A stretch of DNA of 64,000 nucleotides, from contig VCJN01002357.1 of assembly GCA_006384855.1 (NCBI GenBank), positions 152,997-216,996 on the forward strand, written 5' to 3'. Below the pieces are notes generated by a model. The model searched no databases. It was given only the letters and a program-made list of their open reading frames with translations, and was not told the origin of the DNA. The position numbers and the translations under genes were made by a program. The DNA is from Tetraselmis striata. Lineage: Eukaryota; Chlorophyta; Chlorodendrophyceae; Chlorodendrales; Chlorodendraceae. Each line of letters starts with the position of its first letter. Within the stretch, counting starts at the first letter, position 1. Positions 22,758 to 34,094 of this stretch are shown here, in pieces.

Positions 22758-23249
22758 CCCTGTGTACACACAGGCCGCCCTGTGTATACACAGGTCATAT
22801 TTTTAATCGACCTGTGTACACACATGTCATTATTTTGCCTGTGTATACACAGGTCGATACCGTAATGACTTGCGTGTACACGGGTCGTCATATTTACTTT
22901 GACCCACACAGGTCACTTTTTATGACCCATGTACAAACAGGTCAAATAAATAAAGTGATCATGACCCGTGTACACACAGTCAGGTCATTACGGTATCGAC
23001 ATGTGTATACACGGGTCACCAATGATACCTAAAGCCCGACACCTTGTTTGCACATAGGGAATCTGTGAAATGGTCTGGGTGAAAAACATGTACTTGGGTC
23101 ATATGTCATATGACCTGTGTACAAACAAGGCAGCGAGCGATGTTCGCACTTGGGTCATTTTCCATGACGACCTGTGTGTACACATGGCGATTTCAAGTGA
23201 CCTATGTATACACAAGTCATGGTCAAAATGACATGTGTGCACACAGGTC
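22758..23249. repeat. Array of about 14 interspersed 20-bp palindromes
   Basis: The unit is a near-palindrome, GACC-TGTGTA-TACACA-GGTC in consensus, at about 22758, 22777, 22809, 22837, 22867, 22901 (half), 22924, 22963, 22998, 23039 (degenerate), 23111, 23169, 23199 and 23229, with a stray copy near 23415. Spacers are 2 to 70 nt and mostly AT-rich. Part of the array is itself an inverted repeat: gataccgtaatgac (22856-22869) faces gtcattacggtatc (22985-22998). No adjacent gene is evident. The unit could be a protein-binding site, a fold-back element end, or both. Confidence 0.85.
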
Positions 23250-23724
23250 AATATATTTACATGAGCTAGCAGCAGAAGGCGATATCGGAAATGACCAAAA
23301 TAAAAGGCAATCAGAAAGGTCCTCTACAGCGACTGCGGGGTGGAAGCAGTAACATGAGAAGACGCAGAGTGGGCACGAGCACACGCATCAAACTTGGCCA
23401 TCTGCACACCATCTGCCATCTGTACACAGGTCAATGCAACGAGTAGGGACAAATCCTTAGTCGCTAGTTGCCACGCACGTACAGCACCCGACAAAGGTCG
23501 AGCCAGTATCCAAGGAACGCTCGAGTCAGCTTAAGTTCCCATGTACATGTATGGTGGTAGTGAGACCGGGAGAGTGACCCAAACTCAGATAGCGACTAGT
23601 ATCTCGTCGGGTCGTACATACAACGCATCTGTCTCTATGGTACATGGTATTAAGTACCGCTAGTGTGCTGCCTACACCGGCAGTTAATATTCAGTGTGGA
23701 ATAATGGTACTACAAGAGTCAACA

Positions 23725-24050
23725 GTAATGAACGGGTGGGTCTTAATCCGTGCGCAGGCTGCACGCCACATGTCGCCAAACTGATTGCCGCTCTGTGGGC
23801 ACATATCCTCATCTTCCCTCGAGCTAGCTTCCCCTAGTAGTCGCACAACGAATGCGATGGCGTATGGTGGCCACATACGCATTTACATCTAGCATTGGTG
23901 AAATGCTACATCTTGCCAGATGCGACGAATGCGTTCAATAGCATCTAGGGGATGTACATCTAGGGTTTTTTAGGGGTATTTCTACGCCCAACCCTGAAAA
24001 CATGCGGGGACATGTTGCAGTTATCTTGCGTCGCGAACCCATGGCCGACA
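23725..24050. repeat. Dispersed repeat, copy 2 (copy 1 at 19674-20008)
   Basis: Clearly homologous to 19674-20008; same orientation. It ends about 240 bp before the Harbinger left end. Confidence 0.75.
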
Positions 24051-24478
24051 GGTGAATAGAGTATTTTTCTGCCCACGGGACAGACGAGTTTGAGGGACGA
24101 TGAATATTTGTACGATGAAAACGAAGACGACTACCCGTACGAGTAATCATCGTACAATTGTTAGTTTTAGACGTGATATAATCGCGCCATATTGCCTTTT
24201 TCGTCCAATGCTTTATTTTGGTTGATTTCCCGATCGCCTTTTGCAGCTAGCCCATTCAAAAGTCGTAATAGCGACCAGTAGCGACTAACCGCCTCGCTAA
24301 GACCGATGAAGGAAAATAGGCACCTATTTTCCTCGTAATTCGCGCGAAGCCCCTGCCACGTCGGCACCTCCCGCCCCCCCTTCAGCGGCATGCCACTGGC
24401 CGCGGCATACCACCCTACTCCACTCCGCCGCCACCCGCAGCCGCTATCACCCGCCGCCAAGCGCCCGTCCCGCCCAAG

Positions 24479-25965
24479 ATGGACTCCGCTAGCAACCCCC
24501 CCGTCTCTCGAAGGCGCATCGCGGCGCTAGTAGTTTTATTGCATACCCAGAGCCTCCTACTCGGCATGACATCCGCTATCTACCCAACTTGGCAGCTCGG
24601 GCGCCTTCGCCGTCGGAATGGCGGCGGCATCGCGGGCGTCCGCCGGCGAAGCCGCCGCCAACGCGTTTGCAATGGTGGTGGTTGGTTGCTACGCCAGCGG
24701 AGGTGACGTCACGGGGCTCGTGGCGCAAGGCGCTATCGTTGCAAAGGCTCACCTCAACACCCGCCGGCCTAACCTTGAAAGAGCTGGTTGGTTCGGGTCG
24801 ACGTTGTACGTGATCGTTAAGAACTGGGACAGTACCAACTTCCGTTCCGCGTTGCGCCTACCGCGCGAGGCGTTCGATATGGTAGTCAATAAGCTGCAGA
24901 TCTCTGGCGCCGTGACCGATAACGAGTGCCATAACCAAAGGTACAGGGTGCCGGCGTGGTTCAAGGTCGCCACCGCTGTGTATCATATGGCCTACGGCGG
25001 TGGCAGCCTTTTTCAGACAGCGTGCGCTGCCGGCGTTGCCATGTACACCGTCCACTGCTACCTGCACGACGTATGCAGGGGCATCTTCATCGAGCTGCGC
25101 CCCATCTTCATGCACCCTCTCACCCCTGTAGAAGCTGAGCAGTCTCAGCTCCGATTCGCCATGCGTGGGGGAGTCGAGAATGTAGGCCTAGCGGTCGACG
25201 GCACGCACGTTCCTTGGAAACCCGACAACGCGGACTGGGCGGAGTAGGAGTACCACAACTACAAAGGATGGTACAGCCTCTTGTGTGTCGCAGTCGTGAA
25301 CTCGTTCTACATGGTTGTCGACGCGGAGGTGGGGCATCCAGGCAGAGCGGGCGACTCCGGCGTCACTCAAGTTTCGGCTTTCTGGGAGGATATACAAGCT
25401 GATCCATACCGTTGGTTAAGCCCAAGGGGGATTCTGATTAGCGACGGGGCTTTCGGACTCAACGACCTGGTGATGAGCCCCTATCCCAAGGGCAGTTGAT
25501 TCACCGCGAAGCGCAGGTACTTCAACTTCTGCTTCTCCACCACCCGGATTTATGTGGAGCAAGTGTTCGGCATGTGGAAGAATAGGTGGCGAGTTGTGCT
25601 TAAGGAGGGAGAGTTCAAGAGGCGAACTATGAATTTGATAAAATTTGCCACGATGTTTGGTGCTACACAATATTTGCCTCGTGTATGGCAAAGGGGATTA
25701 CATTCCACACCCAGGGGAGGACATAGATGCGGAAACCATACTAGAGGTTATGAAAAAATTCCCGCCAGATATGTATGCAAGAAGTGTAGAGCAGCAAATT
25801 ATTCAAGAGGAAGAGGAGGAGGCTGTCCGCTTGCAACGCGAGGCGGCGGAGGACCTTCAGCCTGGTGATTTTGAGGAGGATGAGGATGAGGACGATGGGT
25901 CGAGCGCCTCGTCCAGCGGGGAGAAGGACGAAGGCGAGATGACACTCGATGACCCCTACTTCTGA
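24479..25965 (+). pseudogene. PIF/Harbinger transposase (DDE_Tnp_4 type), broken
   Basis: One frame runs from 24618 with the catalytic triad still readable: Asp at 25197 (LAVDGTHVPW), Asp at 25443 (LISDGAFGL) and Glu at 25557 (YVEQVFGMWKNRW). It is interrupted by TAG at 25246 and TGA at 25497, and a +1 shift near 25640 is needed to reach the conserved CLVLHNIC segment and the acidic tail (EEDEDEDDGSS) that ends at 25965. A start at 24479 (MDSASNPPVSRRR) lies in another frame, suggesting a further shift or an intron. The enzyme family cuts and pastes DNA at TWA sites. This copy cannot make a full protein without recoding or readthrough. Confidence 0.85.
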
Positions 25966-26153
25966 ACTTTACTGTAGGCGTAGGAATCGTTCAAAGGTAG
26001 GGGCGGGCAGCCAACACACTGCCATGTTGAAGCGCAGAGATGAAATAGCTATTAAGCTATGGGAGGCCTAACTGCAAGTAATAACTTGCAGCATGGCCGC
26101 TACCCAAGCGATGACGACGACGATGATGATGCGTGATAGCATATTAAAATATT

Positions 26154-27285
26154 TCACTGAAATGAATTCATCATGATTACACAATCATTTTGCTGATCTC
26201 CTGTTGCTGCTCTGGGTTGCATCATGGAAAGCATATTGTTCCTGCCTCTCTCCCCTTCCTCCCTTAAGAAATCAAGCGTGGCATTTTGGGTACTGGCCAA
26301 GGTAGCGGCCATATGCTTGAAGACTTCGCCTTGCTTCCTCTGCCCTTCCTCCATGCAAGCAACGAGATTGTCACTCATCTCTCTGACCGCGGCCATGTTA
26401 CGTTCTGCCGCAGCCTGTAGGACGGCTATGTTGCTTTTTCTGCCCCTACCACCTGATCCACCACCCGCCTCAACAGTGTGCTCCGTACAACCGCTACCCA
26501 AACGATGCTACGCCGGAGCAGCACTAGATCCAGGCCCCCGCCTATTCTTACGTATGGTGCCGCCTAGCGGCGCCATCCTTGGAATGGCCTCATCCCCCAT
26601 ATGCATGTGGTCGGCCAAACCATCATCTTTCCCGGTGGCGTCCTCCCTTTCCTCCATGCCGTCCGAGTTTTAGGGTTTTTAAGGGTTTTAAGTATTTTTA
26701 AAACATTGTAAAAACCCCTAAAAACCAAACCCTAAACTCTAAAACCCATGTTGGTGCTTGCTTGTTCTTGCTGCCCCTAGGCCGGCCACGCGGGCGCTTG
26801 GTGGCTGGCGGCGGCGGATCGATGTCCTCTGCCACCATGCCGCTGTCCGCCGGTGCTGCCGTCCCTGACGGTCTCCGGCCGTCCCTCCTCTCTTCAGCCT
26901 CCTCGCCAGGCTCGACGGGGGGGGGGGGCTGCTGTGCCCCAGTCGCCAGCAGCGTCTGCGAGTCGACCGCGGTGGGAGCGCTGGTCGCGGGGGGAGCAGG
27001 CTCAACGCGCGGCGCCATTGTAGCTCGCGCTGTAGCTGTCGGCATCACAAGGCCGCTCTCCTTGATGCCGAGCTTCGGCTCTAGGCACTCAGAGCACAGC
27101 TTGCGCACAGCCACGTCCTCGGTAGGCTCATGGGCCTCGCCGAGGTCCGGCACGAGCTGCGCGTACTCGGTCTGGCAGACGTGGTGAAGAAACGCTGTCG
27201 CGTAGCGGCCACACGACTCCAAGTCGGGCGCAAACCCCATGCGTGGGGCGAGGCAATACTTGCCATAGCAACAACGAGGCGACAT
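26154..27285 (-). pseudogene. Harbinger accessory DNA-binding protein (Cys-rich N-terminus, AT hook), broken
   Basis: Two minus-strand blocks converge on the transposase. The first (27285-26698) starts MSPRCCYGKYCLAPRMG with spaced Cys/His (CGRYATAFLHHVC, LCSECLEP) suggesting a zinc-binding fold, then an AT hook (KRPRGRPRGSKNK). The second (about 26670-26154) starts MEEREDATGKDDG, has an in-frame TAG near 26510, then a helical region (AAAERNMAAVREMSDNLVAC). Between them lies A/T-rich sequence of repeated ccctaaa-like blocks without a clear acceptor site. Harbinger elements usually encode a second DNA-binding protein that carries the transposase to the ends, and I infer that role here. Confidence 0.55.
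26676..26747. repeat. Telomere-like TTTAGGG/CCCTAAA blocks inside Harbinger
   Basis: Imperfect tagggttttt/aagggttt units face aaacccctaaaaacc/aaaccctaaa units across a short A/T spacer, forming an inverted pair. Confidence 0.6.
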
Positions 27286-27649
27286 TCTCTCTAGGGGTGT
27301 GTGTTGGTTGTGTCAGGCGTGAGTCGGAGACTGCGAGAGAGGGATAGGGTTCGTGTGCGGTGCAGTTTGTATGGGCGGATCCGCTGTGCTCCGGTTCAAA
27401 AATAGGGGAAGGGGGGGGGGGGGGGGGGGCTCTCCGGGAATTTCGTGAATACCGCACAATAGACGGAACACATAAAGGAATCTACGCGGGCACCGATTCG
27501 CAGATGGAATAAATGATAAAAAGATCTGCGACCCCCCCCCCCCCCCCCCCCAACGAATATTCTTTATTCGTTACGAGGACCGGCTCGCGACTACGAGGAA
27601 TGTATGGAAAATCGCATACGAGGAAAATAGGTGCGGCGGCACCTCGACA

Positions 27650-27810
27650 AGGTACATCCCGGTTGATGCATTAGCCTTTCGGGGTTCGAATGAGGCAATG
27701 GTCTACGGGGTATGCCAGACCTACGACTGCAGTTGGCGCACGAGGTCAAGTGCTGGGGCGGCTTCGGCCGATGTCCCGGGGCGAACTTTGCGTTACTTTT
27801 ACCCCGCTAA
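27650..27810 (+). repeat. Repeat inserted in the Harbinger right end (related copy 39400-39525)
   Basis: About 122 bp starting ttgatgcattagcctttcgg match 39400-39525 in the opposite orientation at over 90% by eye. It separates the two halves of the right terminal palindrome of the Harbinger element, so it inserted later or replaced part of it. Confidence 0.7.
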
Positions 27811-27839
27811 GACCTTCATCGGCCTTAGCGAGGAGGTAA

Positions 27840-29600
27840 TCGTCGTCATTTTGTCGCGATACCTGTATCTGTCACTGGCCCTTAATTAGTCCTGCAGAAT
27901 GCTTCGGCAATTCGCTTGATGACTATTTAATACCGAGCGTCGCCGACCCAGGGCTTTCCGTAGCTGGATTGCTCCCTAAACGGCCGTCGTAGGGACGCTG
28001 CAAGGGTTTCACTGGTGCCAGTCCTGTCTCGGGACGGAAAAACAAACTGTACCTGCCTGCTGTAGACGCAACTCTTACTTTACAGAAACCACCACTAAAT
28101 TGTACGAGATTGTACGATATGTACCACCCCATGACAAATAAGGTTACTGGGGCAGATATGGAGATGTTGCGGCGTAAATTTCAAAGCGTATAGTTCGTCA
28201 TATATTCGGGATTCGAACGGAACAAAACCTGTAAACATCATGCACGTGGTCTTACTCCCGATTCAAGCTCGACATACGTGGCGCTTTGATAGGATTTTGG
28301 CGGCTGTTGAAATGAATGTGCCAAGTGGCATCCAGTATATTAAGCAGAAACTGCTCCTGGTACTGGTACGGATTGGTCGAAAGATGCTTCGATGTTTTCG
28401 CAAAGTATCCGCATAGGTACCGGGTAGGAGGTATCTGTAGTACCATTATACTACAAGTGCTGCCGGCGGCGGGTAGTAATCCTTGCAGGCGGTACCCGTA
28501 CGAGTACCATACATATATTGTATATCATATATGCTTGTGTGTATGTATGTACTGTGTATATGGGTGTGGCTTTCACTATATATACACGAAGCGGCATGTC
28601 TTTATATCCCTATACTTATGCGGCGTATTAAGCGGAAGCAATATACATCTATTTTTAATAATATACATTTATATACATATACACATAAAAATCAACAACA
28701 TACAGATACTGTGAGGGAATATGCGCGTGGTGGTGAGAGACAGTGCTATTCCACTGTGGTGGTGGTTGAATATGATCTCTTTACATGCCGTCAGGCGCCG
28801 TGCCTGATATATCAGGCGGCGCGATGCGGCCGGCAGGGCGCGGGAGCAGCCCGTCATCTGACGGGCGCGCGCCACGCGCCTATTGTGCTATGGTGATTAG
28901 GGCTAGTGAGGGTATAGGATATATCCTCACAGATACATACATATGTGTGCATATATGTGTGTGTATGTGCCCGTATATATACGTGTACTTATATATGTAC
29001 GGTTTTAAATATTGCACCTCCACAACTAAGTATAGGGATGAATAAATGCCGCTCGATGGCTATATGCGGAACCCGACAACTAAACATAACAAGCATACAA
29101 CATATTATTGTGGTATGGCCCTAAATCTATAAATCATTATTAGCGCCAGCAATATATTTGCGCGCATCACGGATGAGACGAGGGATAGATTCGTCTCGAT
29201 CATTATAATTACATACGCGGTATTGTGGCGGCGGTAGCTAAGTATCCATGTATGTAATCAATGACAACTCCGTGTATATGTGCGGGCGGGCAAGTCAGGC
29301 GGCAATATATATACCGGCGGCATGCGCTAGCCAGTAGTTGAATGTTCAATAATCACTACCCGTCGCCGCGCACTTCCGCATGCCGCTGCCTGCGCGGGTG
29401 AGCGGAGCTCAGCTTGGAGGCGGCCGTGGGGGCTAATATCTGAGGTGTAGGAAGTGGGCATGCGGGGTAGGTTTTAGACATTTTTAGGGTTCCGGGAATG
29501 CGCCGTACGTACATTAGGCGGCGGGGACGAGGTGCGGTCTCATTATTATATTTAGGGTACTCTAGCCCTACATAGTACATACAATAATACCAGTGTACTC
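27840..29600. other. Intergenic, AT-rich, no gene
   Basis: Contains a copy of the cccgggacagg family (about 27998-28040, inverted) and long TA/TG/CA-rich stretches (28510-28700, 28920-29010). No exon recognised. Confidence 0.5.
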
Positions 29601-29639
29601 GTACTCTACAGCATGCGGACTGCCCAGCATCATGCGTCG

Positions 29640-30470
29640 CCCCCGCCGCCGCCGCGCCATTTCCAGTATCAATACCGGTACTACCACACCCGCTCCCCTC
29701 CCCAACCCCGTAGCCACACCACCGCCGGCGCGCATCCCCGAGTCACCCGCGGCACCTTACGAGTCAGCTTTACATCACCTATCTTCGCCTATCGGTCCGC
29801 ACTTCATGGTGATGACTCGCTCCACATGCGTGCCGCCCGCCATGGCCCACATATAAGCTGCACCCTCCCCGCCCCACTGCCCCCAACAACCACATAGGCT
29901 CCCCTCCCCAACCCCGCGCAGCCACACCACCGCCGGCGCGCATCCCCGAGTCACCCGCGGCATCGTCCGAGGTAGCTTCACTGCACGTTTTTTCGTCCGT
30001 CGCGGTCCGCACATCACGGTGATGACTCCGCATCGCGTCGCCCGCCATGGTCCAAGCCGCACCCCTTTGCTCCGCCCATCCCACAACCACATCCGCTCCC
30101 CCCACCATCCCCGTAGTCACACCACCGCCGGCGTGCATCCCCGAGTCACCTGCGGCACCGTCCGAGGCAACTTCACCTACAACACCTTTTCCGCCCGTCG
30201 CTCGGTCGGCACTTCACGGTGATGACTCCGCATGCGCACCGCCTGCCATGGTCCAAGCCGCACCCTCCCGCCCCCCCTTCCCCCAGTCACACCCGCTCCC
30301 CTCCCCGACCCGCCCGCAGCCAAACCACCTACCGCCGGTGCGTATCCCGGAGTCACCCGCGGCATCGTCCGAGGCAGCTTCACATCATCCTTTTTTCGCC
30401 CGTCGGTCCGCACATCACGGTGATGCTTCCGCATGCATGCGCGCCGCCCACAGTGGTGTGGTTTGCACCG
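29640..30470. repeat. Tandem repeat, about 200-bp period, four copies
   Basis: The block accaccgccggcgcgcatcc...gagtcacccgcgg recurs near 29718, 29925, 30120 and 30324, each followed by a cgtccgaggcagcttca-like segment, cggtccgcacatcacggtga and catggtccaagccgcacc. Copies are diverged. Pro/Ala/Ser-rich ORFs here follow the repeat and are probably not genes. Confidence 0.8.
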
Positions 30471-30587
30471 CAAGATTCAAGACATGAAGATCGATGAGGC
30501 GGCGCTCATTCTCGAGTGGGCTTCAAGCAACTTTGAGGTTGCATTGTACTGTCTTATAGCGGTAGCGACCAAGGTAGTGCCGAGCTC

Positions 30588-31300
30588 ACATCAACCGAGT
30601 TCGGTTCGGACCGAAATGGATTTAGGGAGTTCGGCCGAATACAGTTCGGACCAAACTGAACCGCGGTTCGGACTAAATTGAACAAATAAACTATCCGAAC
30701 TGCCCGAACCGAATTGGGTTCGGTCCGAATTGCCACCAAACTACCACCGAAATGCGGTCTCAATATGCCTAGAACTGGCTAGTGAAAAGGTTAAAATATG
30801 CAGTGGCGACATGTTGTAGGCCACATTTTGGTGTCTTTGGATGTCTCCATGATCTCATCGCCACGTTCATGCCATATGATGTGATGGGCGGCGACCCCAT
30901 ATCATGTTGATAGTGGACATGGTTTAGGTTTCATTGGTTCATGACATGTGATGGGCGGCGACTCCACATCATGTTGATAGTGGACAAAGGTTTAGGTTTA
31001 ATTGAGTGTTGGAGTGTGGAAGTGATGTTTGTTGGACAGCTGAATGGCGGCTGTGCACCTTTGCTTCTTGGGAGGGGTTATGGGGCGTGAGCGGCAAGTT
31101 TCTCACCGTAGAACACCTTATCTCCATGCATGTGCGGACGCTGCGGTAGGTCGCTGGGGTCATATCTGTTGAGTTGCGGTCTAATTCGGAGACCCCCAGT
31201 TCGGACGATTTTCGAGGCAGTTCAGTACGAACTGAATTTCGGGGGGTTCAAATCGGTTTCGGCCCGAACTCCCGGACCACCCCGAACTGAACTGAGGCAC
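30588..31300. repeat. TTCGG/CCGAA inverted motif clusters and a 71-bp duplication
   Basis: Two clusters (30588-30740 and 31190-31300) hold many gttcgga/tccgaac units, several as short palindromes such as ttcggaccgaa. Between them a block with atgtgatgggcggcgac and catgttgatagtggaca is duplicated in tandem (about 30873-30943 and 30944-31005). Confidence 0.7.
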
Positions 31301-32097
31301 AACCCTGCTGGAAGCGACTAGTTTCTTATACCTGTATTTATTTATTTTCTCGATGATGAAGCAATTTGTATTTAGGTTTTTACTTGCGCTTTTGTAATTC
31401 ACACCAGTAGCTACCGGTACTGGTGTGCTGCTTGTCATATCGTGATCATCAGCATCACGAGCCTGCAGCTGCTGGCATCAGCGCAACGATTCGTCAGCGG
31501 CGCACCGTCAGTAGCAGCAGGAGTTCGTTCAGGTACCGCCCTGTACCGGTAGCAGTATTTTGTTTGCGTATTCGAAGAATCACAAGTATATATCCTATAT
31601 ATGTTCCTCACATATATGGGGGTGGGAATTATAAAAATGTTAACTGTGGGTACTGGCGGATCATCATCAGCGGTCGACTGTATATGGGGTCTATTATAGA
31701 CCGCACATCGAAAAAACAAAAATCAATTTCGATCATTTAATCGTTGATCGCTACACCACTGGCCGCTATGGCTGCAAGGGTTTCACAACATCCCGATCCC
31801 TGTTATAACCAACATCATAAAATAGAGCTCCAAGGGTTTCACAAAGGGTTACCCCTGGTTTCACGGGTGCCAGGCCTGTCCCGAGGGCGGAAAAAAACTG
31901 ATGTAGTCGCTAGTACTGGTCTGGTACCGGTACCTGGTACGCATGATTTTACGATGAATAGCAATTTAGTAACAGCATATCTATTAAAATCCGTGTACCG
32001 CCGTACTTCAGTAGCATGTACGAGAATACAATGTCCCAACATACTACTGGGCGGACATGCAGCTCGTACACAGCTGGACAATTGAACATGTGGCGTT
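31301..32097. other. Intergenic; dispersed motif near 31852-31900
   Basis: Carries another inverted copy of the family with caagggtttcac and cctgtcccgagggcggaaa. Otherwise nothing recognised. Confidence 0.4.
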
Positions 32098-33300
32098 TCA
32101 CGATCGTACGAGGTACTTGCAAGTACCCCCCGAACCCTGTCGCCGCCGGCGATGTCCGCGTTGCGCTGGCCACAGCAGATCTGTCCCCCATACGAGGGGC
32201 AGCCGTTTTATCCGCCATTTCCGACGGCTCGAGTCGCCGTGACAATTCGGATCCCGGGTGTCCGCTTGGCGTTTCCGCTTTCGCCATATCCTGACCGGCG
32301 GACAATAAAGGCGTCGTGCAGGGCGCGGACTGACAGCGCGGATGGCGTCGGCGCGTGGGAGGTGCCTCGAGCCGTCAGCGCCCCGCTGTCCGGTAACCTC
32401 CGCGTCCGCCGTGCGCGCACTACTGCTCGTGAGCACCCACTCCTGCGGTTGCCATACTCCCCCTATCCAGCCCCGGCTGCGCCTCAGAGCGTTGTGCCTC
32501 GGTGAGCAGCCCTGGGCAGCCCAACGAACATCGCTGAAGCACGCCATCCGCCCGGGCGTTCTCCGGTGGCGCATCCGGAACATCCCTGCTCGTGCCCCTA
32601 AATCCGTCCGGCCCTGCGCCGCGCCTGCCCTGCAGGTGCGGCTCCTCCCACATCTGGCTCTCCACGCCCGGTGGCAAACCGCCCCGGTGCGCGCCTCACG
32701 CCACATCTTCCTCTGCGTCCCCTTTCTTTCGGCCTGGGCCTTACCTATCCGCTGCCTCCCGTGCCGCTTCAACCCCACCCCTGAAGCTTGGCGATCGACC
32801 GCTTTCCACTTCGTTGCTGCACCAGCGCGCAACAGCCGTACTGGTACCGGCCGATAGAATGGTTATGTAGTCGCCGAACGCACGTGCAGGGTTCTATCCC
32901 TGACTCTCGCCACCGCCCCTGCCTATCGGCCTCGCGCCGCACTACCTGTCTTCGCTCGCCCCGCACGAACCACGCCGCCCCTTGTAACGGGCAGGCTGTG
33001 CCATGGTGTATATGCTGTCGCCGCCGTCAGTCGGGCGAGGCGAGCACATCCGCCGCCGTCCATCAAAGCGCCGTTGGGCTGCCCGTCGTGTCACCGCACC
33101 CAGCGCCTGCCCTTTCCAGCTCTACCGGGCGGCCTTCCCCTCAACGGCCGCAGCGCCTAGTCGCTTCCCTAGTGCCTTTCGTTATGCACCGCAGCGGGTT
33201 AGCCAGCGCGATGCGGCTCCGCGAGAAATCGTGTCAGGCCCGACCCTCGACCACGTGCCAACTGCGGAGAATGATTCACCGACCTAGTTCATTTGACCAC
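32098..33300. other. GC-rich region, coding status unclear
   Basis: Long open frames run on both strands, as expected of GC-rich sequence. None has a recognisable domain or splice-consistent structure. The minus-strand piece at 32677-32420 (SQMWEEPHLQGRRGAGPDG) looks the most protein-like. Confidence 0.3.
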
Positions 33301-33326
33301 ATCTTGGAATACGCCAGTGCCCTTAT

Positions 33327-33629
33327 TCAGTCGCTGCATCTCCTCACCCTCTGCCCACGCCTCTCGCAGGGCTCGCAACCCGCTGCGTACGCTTTCCGGC
33401 TGAGGGGTGCTGCACTTGGTTTGCCTTTACTCTTGCAGGACAGCTGGGCAGGGCAGGACAGCTCCATGGGGCGCACCGGTGCGCGATCTTTTGCGACGCC
33501 CCCCGCCCTGAGCGCTAAGTCCTCCTCATCCGGAGCAGGCATCGATGCCTTGTGCGACGCTGCGGCTGCAGCCACCTGTAGGAACCCTTTCTCGCCCCCC
33601 TTCCGATCCCCGTTTGCTTCCAATCTCAT
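33327..33629 (-). CDS. Possible first exon of an unrecognised minus-strand gene
   Basis: The frame starts MRLEANGDRKGGEKG and includes KASMPAPDEEDLALRAGGVAKDRAP, which has charged, non-repetitive content, and an internal acceptor-like cctacag|GTGG. It would be divergent from the Asx-like gene that starts at 34095, sharing the region between as promoter. No family recognised and no second exon established; it may be non-coding. Confidence 0.2.
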   Translation of the reverse strand: MRLEANGDRKGGEKGFLQVAAAAASHKASMPAPDEEDLALRAGGVAKDRAPVRPMELSCPAQLSCKSKGKPSAAPLSRKAYAAGCEPCERRGQRVRRCSD

Positions 33630-34094
33630 CGTCGCAACATGTCACCCGCGCCTCCATCTCTCCTCCCTCTCCCCTCAGCTCCATCTCTCTGCGCCCGCCG
33701 TCGCTGCATGCGGCCCAGCCGCTGTTTTGCACCCTTATGTTGGTATGGTCGTTATCCTAGCGAGGTAAGCCTTGAATGCAGACTGTCGTCACAGGGTCTC
33801 ATGGTTTTGACACTGTTCGTCATTTACAGTTGACAGTAACTAGGATTTGTGGCCAGTGGGTAGGATGGGGGTTGGGGTAAGCTTTATCTTGGGCTGAGCA
33901 CTCCTGGCATCTGATGCCAAGGGTGCCCGGAACGAGGCGGCCCAACTAGCGGCAACAAAGTCTACCCCCTCCCCCCCCTGCTCCTCTTCTCCTCCTCTTT
34001 GGGCTGTAAAGTCTGTGGCGCAGAGCCATTCTTAGCTTCAATCCCCTGCTAGTGAGCTTGCTGAGACTGCCCCCACCTTCGTTCAGGTTCTGAG

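Larger units (their letters stand above)
24289..27836 (+). mobile_element. PIF/Harbinger DNA transposon
   Basis: Left end 24289 (ccgcctcgctaagaccgatg) and right end 27836 are inverted repeats with few mismatches over about 22 bp, flanked by TAA on both sides (24286-24288 and 27837-27839), the 3-bp target preference of PIF/Harbinger. A subterminal perfect palindrome (aggaaaataggcacctattt..., about 24312-24337) follows the left TIR. Its partner near the right end is interrupted by about 180 bp that belongs to another repeat family (27650-27810, shared with 39380-39530). Inside are a plus-strand DDE transposase with disabling mutations and a minus-strand accessory ORF, the usual two-gene layout. 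Autonomous activity is unlikely. Confidence 0.85.

Noticed and set aside
22758..23249. The palindrome array as a CRISPR array
   Set aside because: Spacing varies from 2 to 70 nt, repeats are imperfect, no cas genes occur and the genome is eukaryotic.
30047..30487. 146-codon Pro/Ala/Ser-rich ORF
   Set aside because: Spans two tandem repeat units whose copies are out of frame with each other.
32788..33768. 326-codon plus-strand ORF as a gene
   Set aside because: GC-rich sequence with long frames on both strands, no domain, odd Ser/Arg/Pro composition and no splice or poly(A) support.
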